Shown piece by piece: positions 42,712-51,676 of a stretch of DNA of 64,000 bases. The stretch spans positions 330,868 through 394,867 of the forward strand of contig NZ_FWZT01000004.1 of the NCBI RefSeq assembly GCF_900177345.1. The letters run 5' to 3'. The position numbers and the translations under genes were made by a program. Position 1 is the stretch's first letter; each line of letters begins with the position of its first letter. Below the pieces are notes generated by a model. It had not been told where the DNA came from and did no database searches. It was given only the letters and a program-made list of their open reading frames with translations. Source of the DNA: Pseudobacteriovorax antillogorgiicola (GTDB taxonomy: Bacteria > Bdellovibrionota_B > Oligoflexia > Oligoflexales > Oligoflexaceae).

Positions 42712-44583
42712 ATGCGTCTAGCAACCTTACTCATAATTATGAGCATCGCGTCTTGCGAGAAAAAGAATAGTGACGATCAGTCAGAAATCCTTGAAGTCCC
42801 CGAACAAGAGACCAACTCAGAAACTTCAGATTTCTCATCGGTGGATACTGATGGAGACGGTATCTTGGATGCGGTCGATATCTGTCCTCAGGATGCGGGT
42901 GAAGAACAGAAGACTATGTATGCAGATGGAGATGGAGATGGGCGAGGAGATAGTAGTCAAGCAGTTCAGCTTTGCTTCAGCGAGATTGAAAGCTCCGACA
43001 TCGCCTTCGTTGATAACGGCGATGATACTGATGACACCAACCCCAGTATCTACCCCGAGGCGTCCTGCGATGGGATCTCTCACGGAGAGCAGGATTCAAG
43101 GGTTCGCTATCGCTTGGCCCAAGCACCTGTTGCGGGTGCCTGTGAATCGCAAGTGCAGCAGAGGGTTTGTACCGATGGTGTATGGAGTCCTTGGGACGGC
43201 GATAGTAGCACTTTTTCCGAAAACACTTGCAATCAAAACCCCGATAATCCACTGACCGTAAGCATTGAACTGGGTGCGGGTGGCTCCACACCGGCAGTCA
43301 GTGGCGATAGTCTCACTTGTGCTTATACGGCCAATGCTACTGAGGATGCTGATGGCGATGAGGTGTCGGCAATATGTTCTTGGACCGGCATATCCGGATC
43401 GGCAAGCAATTGCTCTTATATCGTTTTACAAGGGGACGCTGATGCGAGTGTCGGCTGCTCACTTACATTGGTAGATGGAAAGGGAGGTCAATCGGAGACC
43501 GTTGCCAGTTCGAATAGTATTTCTGTAGAAAGAGCAATCTGCAACTTCAGTGGGAATGATTACGATGGCTCCGCTAGTAATGGCCAGGATGGAACTCCGG
43601 CAAAGCCATACTATCTTTGCACGAAGGCTCAATTTGATGACTTTCTTACCAAGTGTACCGATGTTGATACGAGCTGCACTCACTCAGTTTCTCTCCAGAC
43701 GGACATTAACTTCGCCCTGAGTGACTACAAAGCAACAAAACTTGCAGGAAAAACGACGGCGTATACCGGAGAGTTTGATGGCAATGGTCACAAGTTAGAG
43801 CGGCTTAGAAGAGTTGAAATTACTGGGGAAGATTTGGGTGGAATTTTTGCCACTGTGGGAGCAGGTGGGGTTGTCAAAAATCTTGTGATCGATAATTTTA
43901 ATATCATTGGTTTGGGTAACATTGGTGGTTTGGTAGCGACCTGTGATAGCTGCACGATCAATCAAATCTATTTAGACGGCCTCGATATCGCAAACCTCGG
44001 AAGTTCAGGGTATACAGGTGGCCTTGCTGGAATATCACAAACTTCAGACAATGCCAATAACTTTGGGATCAACGAAGTATATGTGGGTGGATCAATTGCT
44101 GTAGAGCAGCAAGTGGGTGGAGTCTTGGGCCGGGCAAGTCAAACTCTTCCAGCGACTGGAAATGTTTCACTCATCCAGAATATCTACGCGACAACTACAA
44201 TAAGTTCAGGAGATGCAGTGGCGACCGGAGGACTCATTGGTGAGAGTAGTAAGGTTTTAATTAGCCAGAGTCTGTTCGCTGGGAATATGGATGCTTCGAT
44301 TTCAACCGTTCACTCCTATGGTGGGCTTATTGGCCTTTCTATGAACAGCACAGAAGGCTATGAGAGTGCTGCTCTAGGTGTCTATTACTCGCTGGGATTA
44401 TCGACGTTTAACACCGTTGCCAATGATACGGTGCTCGATGATACGTCGGGATCTCAGGCCAATAATACCAATCTCATCGCGGCGATGGCAGGATTTTCAA
44501 CAGATGACTGGAAAGCTGATGTTGATACTGTTAACGGTGGAATCTCTTATCTTGCTTTCTTTGCAAGCAAATTTGAAGAGTAA
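42712..44583 (+). CDS. Surface lipoprotein with Ca2+-binding and GLUG-like repeats
   Basis: 623 residues. Lipobox SIASC (Cys15), acidic linker, then thrombospondin type 3 calcium repeats (VDTDGDGILDAVDICP; ADGDGDGRGD) and a MopE-like metal motif (DDTDDTNPSIYPEASCDG). A Cys-rich middle with Ig-like segments follows, and from about 340 GLUG/beta-helix repeats (GEFDGNGHKLERL, NIIGLGNIGGLVATC, GYTGGLAGIS). Such architecture suggests a calcium-stabilised cell-surface adhesin or ligand-binding rod. Hairpins at its 3' end overlap the stop and the convergent HDOD remnant. Confidence 0.8.
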   Translation: MRLATLLIIMSIASCEKKNSDDQSEILEVPEQETNSETSDFSSVDTDGDGILDAVDICPQDAGEEQKTMYADGDGDGRGDSSQAVQLCFSEIESSDIAFVDNGDDTDDTNPSIYPEASCDGISHGEQDSRVRYRLAQAPVAGACESQVQQRVCTDGVWSPWDGDSSTFSENTCNQNPDNPLTVSIELGAGGSTPAVSGDSLTCAYTANATEDADGDEVSAICSWTGISGSASNCSYIVLQGDADASVGCSLTLVDGKGGQSETVASSNSISVERAICNFSGNDYDGSASNGQDGTPAKPYYLCTKAQFDDFLTKCTDVDTSCTHSVSLQTDINFALSDYKATKLAGKTTAYTGEFDGNGHKLERLRRVEITGEDLGGIFATVGAGGVVKNLVIDNFNIIGLGNIGGLVATCDSCTINQIYLDGLDIANLGSSGYTGGLAGISQTSDNANNFGINEVYVGGSIAVEQQVGGVLGRASQTLPATGNVSLIQNIYATTTISSGDAVATGGLIGESSKVLISQSLFAGNMDASISTVHSYGGLIGLSMNSTEGYESAALGVYYSLGLSTFNTVANDTVLDDTSGSQANNTNLIAAMAGFSTDDWKADVDTVNGGISYLAFFASKFEE

Positions 44584-44631
44584 TCTCCTACACCAGAATT
44601 AAGCCGACTCCTGTCGGCGGGCAAATTTGCT
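44566..44631. terminator. Nested dyad over two convergent gene ends
   Basis: Outer arms AGCAAATTTG (44566-44575) and CAAATTTGCT (44622-44631) enclose the stop of the plus-strand lipoprotein gene, and an inner hairpin CCGAC/GTCGG (44603-44607, 44612-44616) overlaps the end of the minus-strand frame. No T-run. Confidence 0.45.
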
Positions 44632-45583
44632 CGATAAGAATCGATCATATGCCTGATAATCGATCCCTAGAAACTTATTATAGGATTCTAAAATACCTTG
44701 ATCAACGAGTGTTTTCTGATCCTGGAGGTAGTGCTTTATTTGATTAGCAAAAGCGACCATTCCTTGAGGGCTTAAAGATGGTTCTGGGTCGTGATGGTGT
44801 TCGATGATAGAGGTGATTTGATCTGGAAATGCCCAAAAACAGGCCCCAATCTCACCTAAGACACTATGGTCTAGGCTATACTGGCTTTCAGCCACGATCC
44901 ATGGAATACCAGCCTTCCTGGGAAGCTTCAAAAATGTTGTCATAAATCTTGAAGTTGTAGAGCGCGATGACGACCTTTCCTAAATTAGCTAAGCAACCAC
45001 CAATGTAAGAAATATCCACAAGGTCTCAGCTTAAATACTCTTTGGCCAAGTTTTCTGATATGCGACCATTTAGGAACGCTTCTGCCCAAAAGTCGTCCCA
45101 GGAGAAATAGCGACTCGGAACCTTGAATTGGTTCATTGCAGCAGCTAAAACGAGATCAGCGACCTGTTGATACCCCAAGTAAGGAATTGCATGGTCCACT
45201 TGTGAGATATTGCAATCCGCTTTCGAACTTGCAGCTCCAAGGATAGTAGCCGTGAGGGTTGGTTCCTTACGAAGATATCCACAAACCTTTTGAATGGATA
45301 CGTCAGCTTTAGAAAGCTCGTATTGAATCTCGTAGACCGCTGGTTGAATCGGTGGTAACTTCTCAGAAAGTTTAAGTTTATGGAAAAGTGACTTTCGTCC
45401 TTCTGCGATGTTGATATCTGGTTTGTACCAATCATACTTTCCAAGCCTCATAGCGAGGGTGGATTGGCAAGAACAGTTGAAATAGAGCGTATCTTGGGGA
45501 CCCATGCGCCAGCGGCTAGTATTGTTTAGAAAATCATTGCCGTGGTGGTACTCTCGCTTGCAAGAATTGCATATTTTCTTCAT
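44599..45583 (-). pseudogene. Degraded HDOD-domain protein gene (nonsense plus frameshift)
   Basis: The intact part from ATG 45583 starts with a zinc-finger-like CNSCKREYHHG and CSC region, followed by an HDOD domain (LPPIQPAVYEIQYELSK; EPTLTATILGAAS; VDHAIPYLGYQQVADLVLAAAM) and stops at TGA 45026-45028. The same frame continues for 34 more codons of excellent HDOD sequence (SYIGGCLANLGKVVIALYN), then a +1 shift in a GGG run (44920-44922) is needed to join AGIPWIVAESQYSLDHSVLG, whose AE and DH are the expected C-terminal HDOD motifs. Two independent lesions mean the gene is decayed in this strain. HDOD proteins act in signalling with c-di-GMP or chemotaxis systems. Confidence 0.85.
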
Positions 45584-45732
45584 GGTTTCAGACCTGTAGA
45601 TTGGGATTCACAGATGCGATAGGCCATTGATATGCGGAGCGTTTAAATTCATCACCTAATTCTTACTGCCTTGAGTAGATTCGCCCAATCGTGATAACCT
45701 ATCTGCATTCCCCCTCATCGTAAGGATCCCAG

Positions 45733-46644
45733 ATGATATTTCTTATTTTATGGGAAGTTATATTCTTTTGCAGCAAGGCACACGCGCAAACACCCGACTT
45801 AAATAGTTTAAAGACAGTTGTCGATCGAAGCCGCCTTAGCAGTAGGGGACTGCTTTCGGACCCGGGTGTTCAAGGGCTGCCGATCAGAGTGGGGCAGCAC
45901 GAACTTCAATTTCTAGGTTCCTATGCCGTCGCAGAATTAAAGCATCAAGAGGAAGTTTTTGATTCCATTTCTGGGGAGGATGTAACCCTTACCCAAGAGT
46001 TGCAGCAAACTTTTGAGTCTCAATGGATAACCTATCGCTATGGGTGGGAACACCTTTTTTTAGCCATGGCAATAGGTCGAAATCAATCCTACCAATATCA
46101 TTCCCAGGCTGTCTACTACGAGGAAAATAGGACTAGGATCGATGAAAATGGTTTCAAGATTGCTTTTGGTCATGGGCAGAGAATTGGTGGTAAGAAAATC
46201 TCATTGATCGCTTATCAAGTGCACTTTGATTATGGCCAGATCTCACAGGTTGACAGAGGTCCTCGATATGGACAGGATCTTGATTCTGAGCAGATCAACA
46301 GTGGCTTTGGACGTATCGGAGCGGGGATAGATGTATTGGGACGTCTCTATTTTGCTGAGTCATTTGGTATTGAGCTGTCTCTAAGGAGCCTTCAAAGCCA
46401 GTTCGAAGAAGCTAAGGGAGACAGCGAGCTTAGTGAGTTGAGCCAAGAGCGAATACAAGTCCGGCGCGATATGCTTATCAATGGCGAAGACTTTCCTATT
46501 CATTGGGATATGGCCTTAATCGTTGCGCTACCCTCATTTCATATCACGGTTCGTGGCCTGTCGAGTCTTGCGCCCTATAGCTTGGCAGCGGAAAGCCAAT
46601 TCACATCTAGCCATGTTGCATTAGAGTTAGGGGTTATACTATGA
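45733..46644 (+). CDS. Exported protein, probable barrel
   Basis: 303 residues. Signal peptide ending AHAQ-T. The body consists of alternating hydrophobic and polar strands with frequent Gly/Tyr (WITYRYGWEHLFLAMAIG; GFKIAFGHGQRIGG) like an outer-membrane barrel. The stop overlaps the next ATG (ATGA), so it is translationally coupled to a lipoprotein gene. A barrel/lipoprotein pair is plausible. No family recognised. Confidence 0.68.
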   Translation: MIFLILWEVIFFCSKAHAQTPDLNSLKTVVDRSRLSSRGLLSDPGVQGLPIRVGQHELQFLGSYAVAELKHQEEVFDSISGEDVTLTQELQQTFESQWITYRYGWEHLFLAMAIGRNQSYQYHSQAVYYEENRTRIDENGFKIAFGHGQRIGGKKISLIAYQVHFDYGQISQVDRGPRYGQDLDSEQINSGFGRIGAGIDVLGRLYFAESFGIELSLRSLQSQFEEAKGDSELSELSQERIQVRRDMLINGEDFPIHWDMALIVALPSFHITVRGLSSLAPYSLAAESQFTSSHVALELGVIL

Positions 46645-47336
46645 AGCCTCGGTATGGTATTGTACTTGTTGTGTTGTCTTGTAGTCGGGAACCGGCTTTG
46701 CAGGAGACCATAAATGTTGATCTATCCGCCCTGCATCAGATTCAGTTTCTCTCTTATAGTACAGGCAGCGATTTACTGGTAGAAACGTGTTTCTCAGAGT
46801 CTTATTCGGCTGCAGATCGTCCGTTGACGAAACACATGCAACTCTCGGTGAACGGAAGTTCCGTAAATTCTGAAGATCAGGTTCTCGATTTCTGCAATCG
46901 CGTGGGTTATCCAACTACCCTTGAAAGTAGTACCTTTTTCACTATTAGCTCAGAGATCCTTGATAGCGAAAGTAATGCTCAAGAGGAGACGAGCTACGAT
47001 TTTAAAGTGGATCGCATTGCACCAGCCATTATTTTTGAAGGTATCGACCTAGTGTATTCCTTGGGGGTCGGCTTATTTTCTCTAATTGAGCAAGCGCAGG
47101 TGAGTGTAACAGATGAGCAGGGTGTTGTGCTGTATGTTGGAGCAGTGAGCTTCGATGCATCGAGCCAGATTGCGAGTATATCGATTCCACAGGAGGTATT
47201 TGCAACGAGTAGTTCCCAAGCTTTCGATATCACAACGTCAGTATCTTATCGCTATGCGATCCCCCAAACAAACCAACTGGCAAGTAGTCAAATGATCATA
47301 TCGATCCAGGACGTCTTGACGCTAAATCGCCCTTAA
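46641..47336 (+). CDS. Putative lipoprotein coupled to the upstream barrel gene
   Basis: 231 residues. Short N-terminus MKPRYGIVLVVLSC with a lipobox at Cys14. The body is all-beta with segments like QLSVNGSSVNSEDQVLDFC and TSYDFKVDRIAPAIIFEG, resembling bacterial Ig-like domains (the VDRIAP motif is common in surface Ig-like repeats). Overlaps its upstream partner by 4 bases. Ends in a hairpin that includes its stop codon. Function unknown; may assist the barrel protein. Confidence 0.7.
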   Translation: MKPRYGIVLVVLSCSREPALQETINVDLSALHQIQFLSYSTGSDLLVETCFSESYSAADRPLTKHMQLSVNGSSVNSEDQVLDFCNRVGYPTTLESSTFFTISSEILDSESNAQEETSYDFKVDRIAPAIIFEGIDLVYSLGVGLFSLIEQAQVSVTDEQGVVLYVGAVSFDASSQIASISIPQEVFATSSSQAFDITTSVSYRYAIPQTNQLASSQMIISIQDVLTLNRP

Positions 47337-47361
47337 AACCAGATACTGGCTAAGGGCGATT
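47325..47361 (+). terminator. Hairpin including the stop codon
   Basis: AATCGCCCTTA (47325-47335) and TAAGGGCGATT (47351-47361) pair over 11 bp with a 15-base loop. The left arm contains most of the TAA stop at 47334-47336. No T-run. Confidence 0.55.
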
Positions 47362-47389
47362 GAATGATAGCTAAGGCTAGGGTCTCGGC

Positions 47390-49024
47390 TTATGGAGTGA
47401 CTGTCCAATCTAAGTTGCTGAAGGACAAATCGCTCATCTGGCCATCGAAGAAGTAGCGACCATCTGGATATTTACGGGTTGCTTTCTGACCGCCTACATA
47501 AAGATCGGCATTTTCTGTAAAGGAAATCAAGCTTCGATCAGTTGCCTTGCGGATTACCTCTTGGCCATCAAGGAGGATTCGGAATCCGCCAGGTGCGAAT
47601 TCCACACGCAAGGCATAGCTGGTATTTGGACTTATGACTTGATCTTTATAACGAGTTCGAATGACGCGATTTCGATATGGTTTTTTGTCGCGATCGTAGG
47701 TCTTGCCCTTAGCGATCGCGCGGGCTTCAGACCTCTGGTGATCAGCCTCACTGGCGGCTACAAGCCATTTGGCAGATAGTCTTGGAAACTTATTGGACTT
47801 GTTGCTAGGTGGAACTTGAAGCCAGATGCGCATCACTTCTGGGCGTCGAACCTTTTCTTTCCCATTGCTATTGATATAAGTTTCGGCATTTCGGATACTA
47901 AGAAGAAACTGATTGCTGGCCTTCGACAAGCGAGCCAGATCTCCAAACTTGATCTGGGTGTCTACTGCGAAGCCATTTTTGGTAAAGCTAAGTCCGTTAC
48001 CCAGAGAATAGTGCCTGGTGCTATCGCCAAGAGCGAGACCTGTACTGGTGAAGATTGATTCATCACCGCTATTGCTGGCGACTAGACTTATGGCATCAGC
48101 GGCACCGGGAGTCCCTAGCTCGCTGGCAGGATCTTCTTCGGTGTTCACGGAGTCACCATTTGACACCGAATTAATAATGTTCTCAGGAGAGGTGTTACCG
48201 TCTTCGTCGATGGGCGTCTCTTCGGAGATTGCCTCGATGGGTGTCTCATCTTCGCTGCTATCTACCAGGCTTTCGATATTTTCATTGGTTTCTTCTTCAA
48301 TGCTCTCCTCGTCATCGGCAACTCCATCAGTCGTTTCTTGATTAGCCTGCTTCGCTTCTTCTTCTTGATTTGCCTTTTCTTGCTCAGATTTCACATAGTT
48401 TTCTGCAATTTCTCGTTGAGCTTGTTCCATAGCCTCTTGGACGTCTTCGTCGCTATCATCGGCACCAGCTAAATCTTGCATAGAGTTGAGCATCGCAGCG
48501 AGTTCACGGACTTTTTTAATATCGACCAGAATCGATTGGTCTAGATTGTTAGCAACCAGGTATGCCTTCACTTTTTCATACAGCTCGTAGGTCTTGCTCG
48601 CATGATCATTGAGATAGATGCGATACTCGCTCAGGTCTTCACTTGGGTTGATGATTGCCCTAAAATTTCCTGCCTGGACAATAAGGTAGCGAGCCTTTGA
48701 GAAAATGGACTTCGAGAATAGAAAGCTAAACTGACCACCACCAGTGAGGCTGGTGCGGCTAAGCTCTTCTTTATCATCGGTAAGGATAATGATTTCATCA
48801 GGAATAACGATTCCTTGAGATGATAGCATCGCGCCGTTAGCATCTTGGGTCACCCCTTCGATGATCCCAAGAATCACGATATCTTCACTGCTAGCGGAAT
48901 CCTGAACGATTTGTCGGTCTTGTTCGGTACTTTCTTCGTCCTCTTCCTGCTTTTTCTGGCAAGAGATGCTCGTGAATGCGACGGACATTGCAAGTATAGA
49001 GACTAGTTTAGGTAGTGTCTTCAT
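47390..49024 (-). CDS. Lipoprotein with acidic linker and LamG/ConA-like C-terminal domain
   Basis: 544 residues. Lipobox SISC (Cys22), then a transthyretin-like beta segment (about 50-150), a helical region, a long Glu/Asp/Thr-rich linker (about 205-320), and from about 330 a concanavalin/laminin G-like domain (FAPGGFRILLDGQEV; LYVGGQKATR; FFDGQMSDLSFSN). LamG domains bind sugars or other ligands. Probably a surface-exposed adhesin-like protein with an extended stalk. Monocistronic; convergent with the barrel/lipoprotein pair. Confidence 0.78.
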   Translation of the reverse strand: MKTLPKLVSILAMSVAFTSISCQKKQEEDEESTEQDRQIVQDSASSEDIVILGIIEGVTQDANGAMLSSQGIVIPDEIIILTDDKEELSRTSLTGGGQFSFLFSKSIFSKARYLIVQAGNFRAIINPSEDLSEYRIYLNDHASKTYELYEKVKAYLVANNLDQSILVDIKKVRELAAMLNSMQDLAGADDSDEDVQEAMEQAQREIAENYVKSEQEKANQEEEAKQANQETTDGVADDEESIEEETNENIESLVDSSEDETPIEAISEETPIDEDGNTSPENIINSVSNGDSVNTEEDPASELGTPGAADAISLVASNSGDESIFTSTGLALGDSTRHYSLGNGLSFTKNGFAVDTQIKFGDLARLSKASNQFLLSIRNAETYINSNGKEKVRRPEVMRIWLQVPPSNKSNKFPRLSAKWLVAASEADHQRSEARAIAKGKTYDRDKKPYRNRVIRTRYKDQVISPNTSYALRVEFAPGGFRILLDGQEVIRKATDRSLISFTENADLYVGGQKATRKYPDGRYFFDGQMSDLSFSNLDWTVTP

Positions 49025-49262
49025 GTTGATTCCCAGGCTAAGGTCAAACGGTTCATTTTCATCTACATACCATGCCGGGATAAACAGACTGATCGGTTGG
49101 CTGCGTGAAGTTCTGAAGACTTGCTGGGTCTATAATTTAACTGGCTGTAATAATTAATATAATTGGATCTTCGGATCAGGCTTTACGAGCCCTTACGCGA
49201 GGTAAGCAAGGAGAGAAAAGCGATCGAATCAATCTGAGTTTGAGGTTGAATGTGAAAGAGGG

Positions 49263-49280
49263 GCTTCTCTATATAGAAGC
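49263..49280 (-). terminator. Hairpin with the stop codon in its loop
   Basis: GCTTCT (49263-49268) pairs with AGAAGC (49275-49280); the loop contains the stop codon of the receiver gene (49269-49271). No T-run. Confidence 0.4.
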
Positions 49281-49655
49281 AAGGGGACCAAGCCTAGCCT
49301 TAAGGTATCTCCTTAGATTCCTCACTTCGCCTTTAGCAAAAACACGATCGCTTCCCTCTGCAATTAAGTCTTGGCGTAGTTTTCCCTGACATTGCGCTGA
49401 TACAACGATGAAGTGGGTGTTGGGACGGTGGGACTTTACTTTTTTGAGCAGTTGCAAACCATCCATCTGAGGCATATTTAAGTCGGAGATTACGAGGTTG
49501 TATTCCCGTTGCTTGATTTTTTCAAAGGCTTCACAGCCATCCTTCGCAGTTTCCACAATAACTTCGAGCGATTCAAGTATCCTAGCAATGAAATCGCGGG
49601 AAAACGAAGAATCGTCGACTACCAGTGCAGTATTGCTCGCCTTCTCTTTCAGCAT
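49269..49655 (-). CDS. Single-domain response regulator
   Basis: 128 residues from ATG 49655, where a GGGAGAGA site is correctly spaced; an earlier start at 49715 would add 20 basic residues unlike a receiver. The fold is complete: Asp14-Asp15, phosphoacceptor Asp58 in ISDLNMPQMDG, Ser in VVSAQC in place of Thr; the usual Lys is probably the one in RVFAKGEV, but the terminal region is Arg-rich and short. No output domain. No kinase is adjacent, so the partner is likely elsewhere, perhaps the kinases at 33977-39191. Confidence 0.85.
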   Translation of the reverse strand: MLKEKASNTALVVDDSSFSRDFIARILESLEVIVETAKDGCEAFEKIKQREYNLVISDLNMPQMDGLQLLKKVKSHRPNTHFIVVSAQCQGKLRQDLIAEGSDRVFAKGEVRNLRRYLKARLGPLASI

Positions 49656-49835
49656 GATCGATCTCTCCCGTTTATTTTTGAAGAGAATCGGCAAAGGAAG
49701 GCGAACACTGATCACAATTTGTTAAACCCTAAAACCATTTAAAAAAAGTGGTATAAAAAATATTCCATTTTTTGTGGCTACTAAATGGGAGCGCTAGGAC
49801 TACCTAAAGTAAGCTCCCTTGCAACTATTTTAGCC

Positions 49836-50057
49836 TTAACGCTTGGCAGAGCTTATGTCTCGGACAGTAAGATTGTCTAGCATCTTCTTGAGAGACTTCG
49901 ATACTGCCTTCACCGCTTCATCAAATGCCTGGTTGTTGGCGTCACTTGAGTTCTTGTAATCACCGATTTTTCTCACATATTGCAGGGCCGCCTTTTGTAT
50001 TTCTTCATCACTGGCCTTGCGGTCAACAAATCTAAGTCTTTTTATGTTTCCACACAT
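49836..50057 (-). CDS. DUF2277 protein, second of a tandem pair
   Basis: 73 residues matching DUF2277 over its length: MCGNIKRLRF, DEEIQKAALQYVRKIGDYKNSS, NNQAFDEAVKAVSKSLKKMLDNL. DUF2277 proteins are small, helical and of unknown function. The gene begins inside the end of the upstream paralogue (16-base overlap), so translation is probably coupled. The second residue Cys and MCxNIK start are invariant in the family. Confidence 0.85.
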   Translation of the reverse strand: MCGNIKRLRFVDRKASDEEIQKAALQYVRKIGDYKNSSDANNQAFDEAVKAVSKSLKKMLDNLTVRDISSAKR

Positions 50058-50266
50058 AATCTCACCCCATTGAGTTTTAGGCTAAGTAATAAGTTTTGGG
50101 TATGTGACACTACTTCTTGGACACAGGTTTCAAAGCATCTGGAGTTGGCTTGTGACGGTTTCTGGTACCCGCTAATCTTACTAACAAGGCAGCGGGCACT
50201 TTGTTCGACTTCGTCGATACGAACAACGGGTTTAACACGGCGTAGTTTCTTAATGTTTCGGCACAT
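50042..50266 (-). CDS. DUF2277 protein, first of a tandem pair, diverged
   Basis: 74 residues from ATG 50266, chosen because MCRNIKKLRRVKP is the usual DUF2277 start; a frame extending to 50329 adds only an unrelated hydrophobic leader. Compared with its partner it keeps ISGYQKPSQAN and the helical core but has extra cysteines (RCLVSK, RCFETCVQ) and a diverged C-terminus. Duplication followed by divergence is the likely origin. Function unknown. Confidence 0.72.
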   Translation of the reverse strand: MCRNIKKLRRVKPVVRIDEVEQSARCLVSKISGYQKPSQANSRCFETCVQEVVSHTQNLLLSLKLNGVRLCVET

Positions 50267-50581
50267 AAGATTCACTATGAAGTGGCAATGCAATATTATC
50301 AGCAAATTTATAATAGCAAAGAGTAACAAGGGGCTGCCCTTTTGTCTATGCCTACATGTAGTAGTTTAGGCCATTTTTTTCTGTTTTGGTTAGGGTTTTG
50401 ATAGGATCAGCTCTTATGATTGACACTAATGCGCGGCTTTAAGAGATCACAAACTCCTCTAGTGGGGGATGTGGAACGATGATTTCTGTTGATTCTGTGA
50501 TTACAATTTCCGGCCAAGCCCTTATGATACAAAGGATCAGGACTTGTTTTAGCTATGTTCCAATGGGGAGTGTTTTTTACT

Positions 50582-51568
50582 ATGTCGGATCGATTGCGTG
50601 ATTTTACCTTCATTCTCATTGCGGTATTTCTATCGTCTGTTTCCCTACGTCTCACCAAAGGGATAATGATTCCCTTCATTCTATCTGTATTTCTCGCTTT
50701 TATACTAGAGCCCATGATTGCATGGATCAAACGTCGATTCAAAATCGGAGGTGGTCTGGCGATCCTACTGCTGTGTATCCTCATGATTGGCTTGTCAGCC
50801 ATTTTCTTTTTAACTCTTAGTTCCTCAGTCAGACAGCTTATTGAAAACGCGAATGTGTATGAGCAACGGTTTACCTCATTAATTACCAAGAGCGTCGATC
50901 TCATGTCTCATTTCGATGCGGGTTTCGATCGAGAAGAGCTGAAAGGCCTAGTCAAAGAGCTCCCTATCTTTTCGGCACTAAAAACCATTTCGAATACGGT
51001 AGTTAAAAGTGTATCCGATTTTTTCCTTGTTGCTATTTTTACTATTTTCATTCTCAGCGGCCCAAAGATAAAGCTACCCAATACTGAGGTATGGTCGCGA
51101 ATCAACAAGAGCGTTCGGACTTATCTAGTCACTAAATTTGTAACGTCAGCTGCTACAGGAGTCTTAACAGCAATCATTCTTAAAATTGTTAATCTAGACA
51201 TGGCCCTGATGTTTGGGCTTCTGGCATTTATCTTGAATTTTATTCCAACTTTTGGATCTATCTTTGCAACATTGTTACCCATCCCTATTGTGCTCCTACA
51301 GTTCTCAAATCCAATACTGATCTTGGTGAGTATCGGTTTGCCGGGCTTGGTTCAGTTCACTATTGGCAATGTATTAGAGCCTAAGATAATGGGAAAAAAT
51401 TTAGATCTTCATCCAGTTACTGTTCTAATGAGCCTAATGTTCTGGGGGGTGTTGTGGGGTATCCCTGGTATGCTACTTGCCACGCCTATCACAGTCATTA
51501 TTAAGATTGTGCTAGAATCTCAGGAAAGTACCCAGGGATTTGCTAACGGGATGGCTGGGCGATTCTAG
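50582..51568 (+). CDS. AI-2E family transporter (TqsA/PerM-type membrane protein)
   Basis: 328 residues from ATG 50582; an alternative ATG at 50555 adds nine residues. About eight membrane segments in the family pattern: two near the N-terminus (FILIAVFLSSVSLRL; PFILSVFLAFILEPMI), one at 65-85, a soluble helical region, and a C-terminal cluster with FILNFIPTFGSIFATLLPIPIVL, the family's PxxGSxxA-like motif, and VLEPKIMGKNLDLHPVTVL. Members export autoinducer-2 or other small solutes or act as Na+/H+ antiporters; the substrate here is unknown. Single gene. Confidence 0.88.
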   Translation: MSDRLRDFTFILIAVFLSSVSLRLTKGIMIPFILSVFLAFILEPMIAWIKRRFKIGGGLAILLLCILMIGLSAIFFLTLSSSVRQLIENANVYEQRFTSLITKSVDLMSHFDAGFDREELKGLVKELPIFSALKTISNTVVKSVSDFFLVAIFTIFILSGPKIKLPNTEVWSRINKSVRTYLVTKFVTSAATGVLTAIILKIVNLDMALMFGLLAFILNFIPTFGSIFATLLPIPIVLLQFSNPILILVSIGLPGLVQFTIGNVLEPKIMGKNLDLHPVTVLMSLMFWGVLWGIPGMLLATPITVIIKIVLESQESTQGFANGMAGRF

Positions 51569-51593
51569 AGGCTGAATTTGAGGCAGACTCTAG
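51565..51593 (+). terminator. Short dyad over the stop codon
   Basis: CTAGAG (51565-51570) and CTCTAG (51588-51593) flank a 17-base loop; the left arm includes the TAG stop of the transporter gene. No T-run. Weak on its own, noted because the same layout occurs at other gene ends. Confidence 0.3.
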
Positions 51594-51596
51594 TGC

Positions 51597-51673
51597 CTAG
51601 TCAAGTTGAATCTCGGCTAGGCGACAAGGAGCGAGTGACAAAGTCAACAACGCCGAGGCATCAAATCGACTAG
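51597..51673. repeat. Imperfect 77-bp palindrome between convergent genes
   Basis: The left arm at 51597-51617 (CTAGTC...TTGA...CTCGGC) mirrors the right arm at 51652-51673 (GCCGAG...TCAA...GACTAG) with a few mismatches. The 34-base loop contains AGGCGACAAGGAGCGAG. It lies between the transporter stop and the alarmone synthetase stop and could be a bidirectional terminator or a dispersed intergenic palindromic repeat. Confidence 0.45.
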
Positions 51674-51676
51674 ACT

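Noticed and set aside
50407..50904. 165-codon minus-strand frame opposite the AI-2E transporter gene
   Set aside because: Antisense shadow of a clear membrane protein; Arg-rich nonsense composition.
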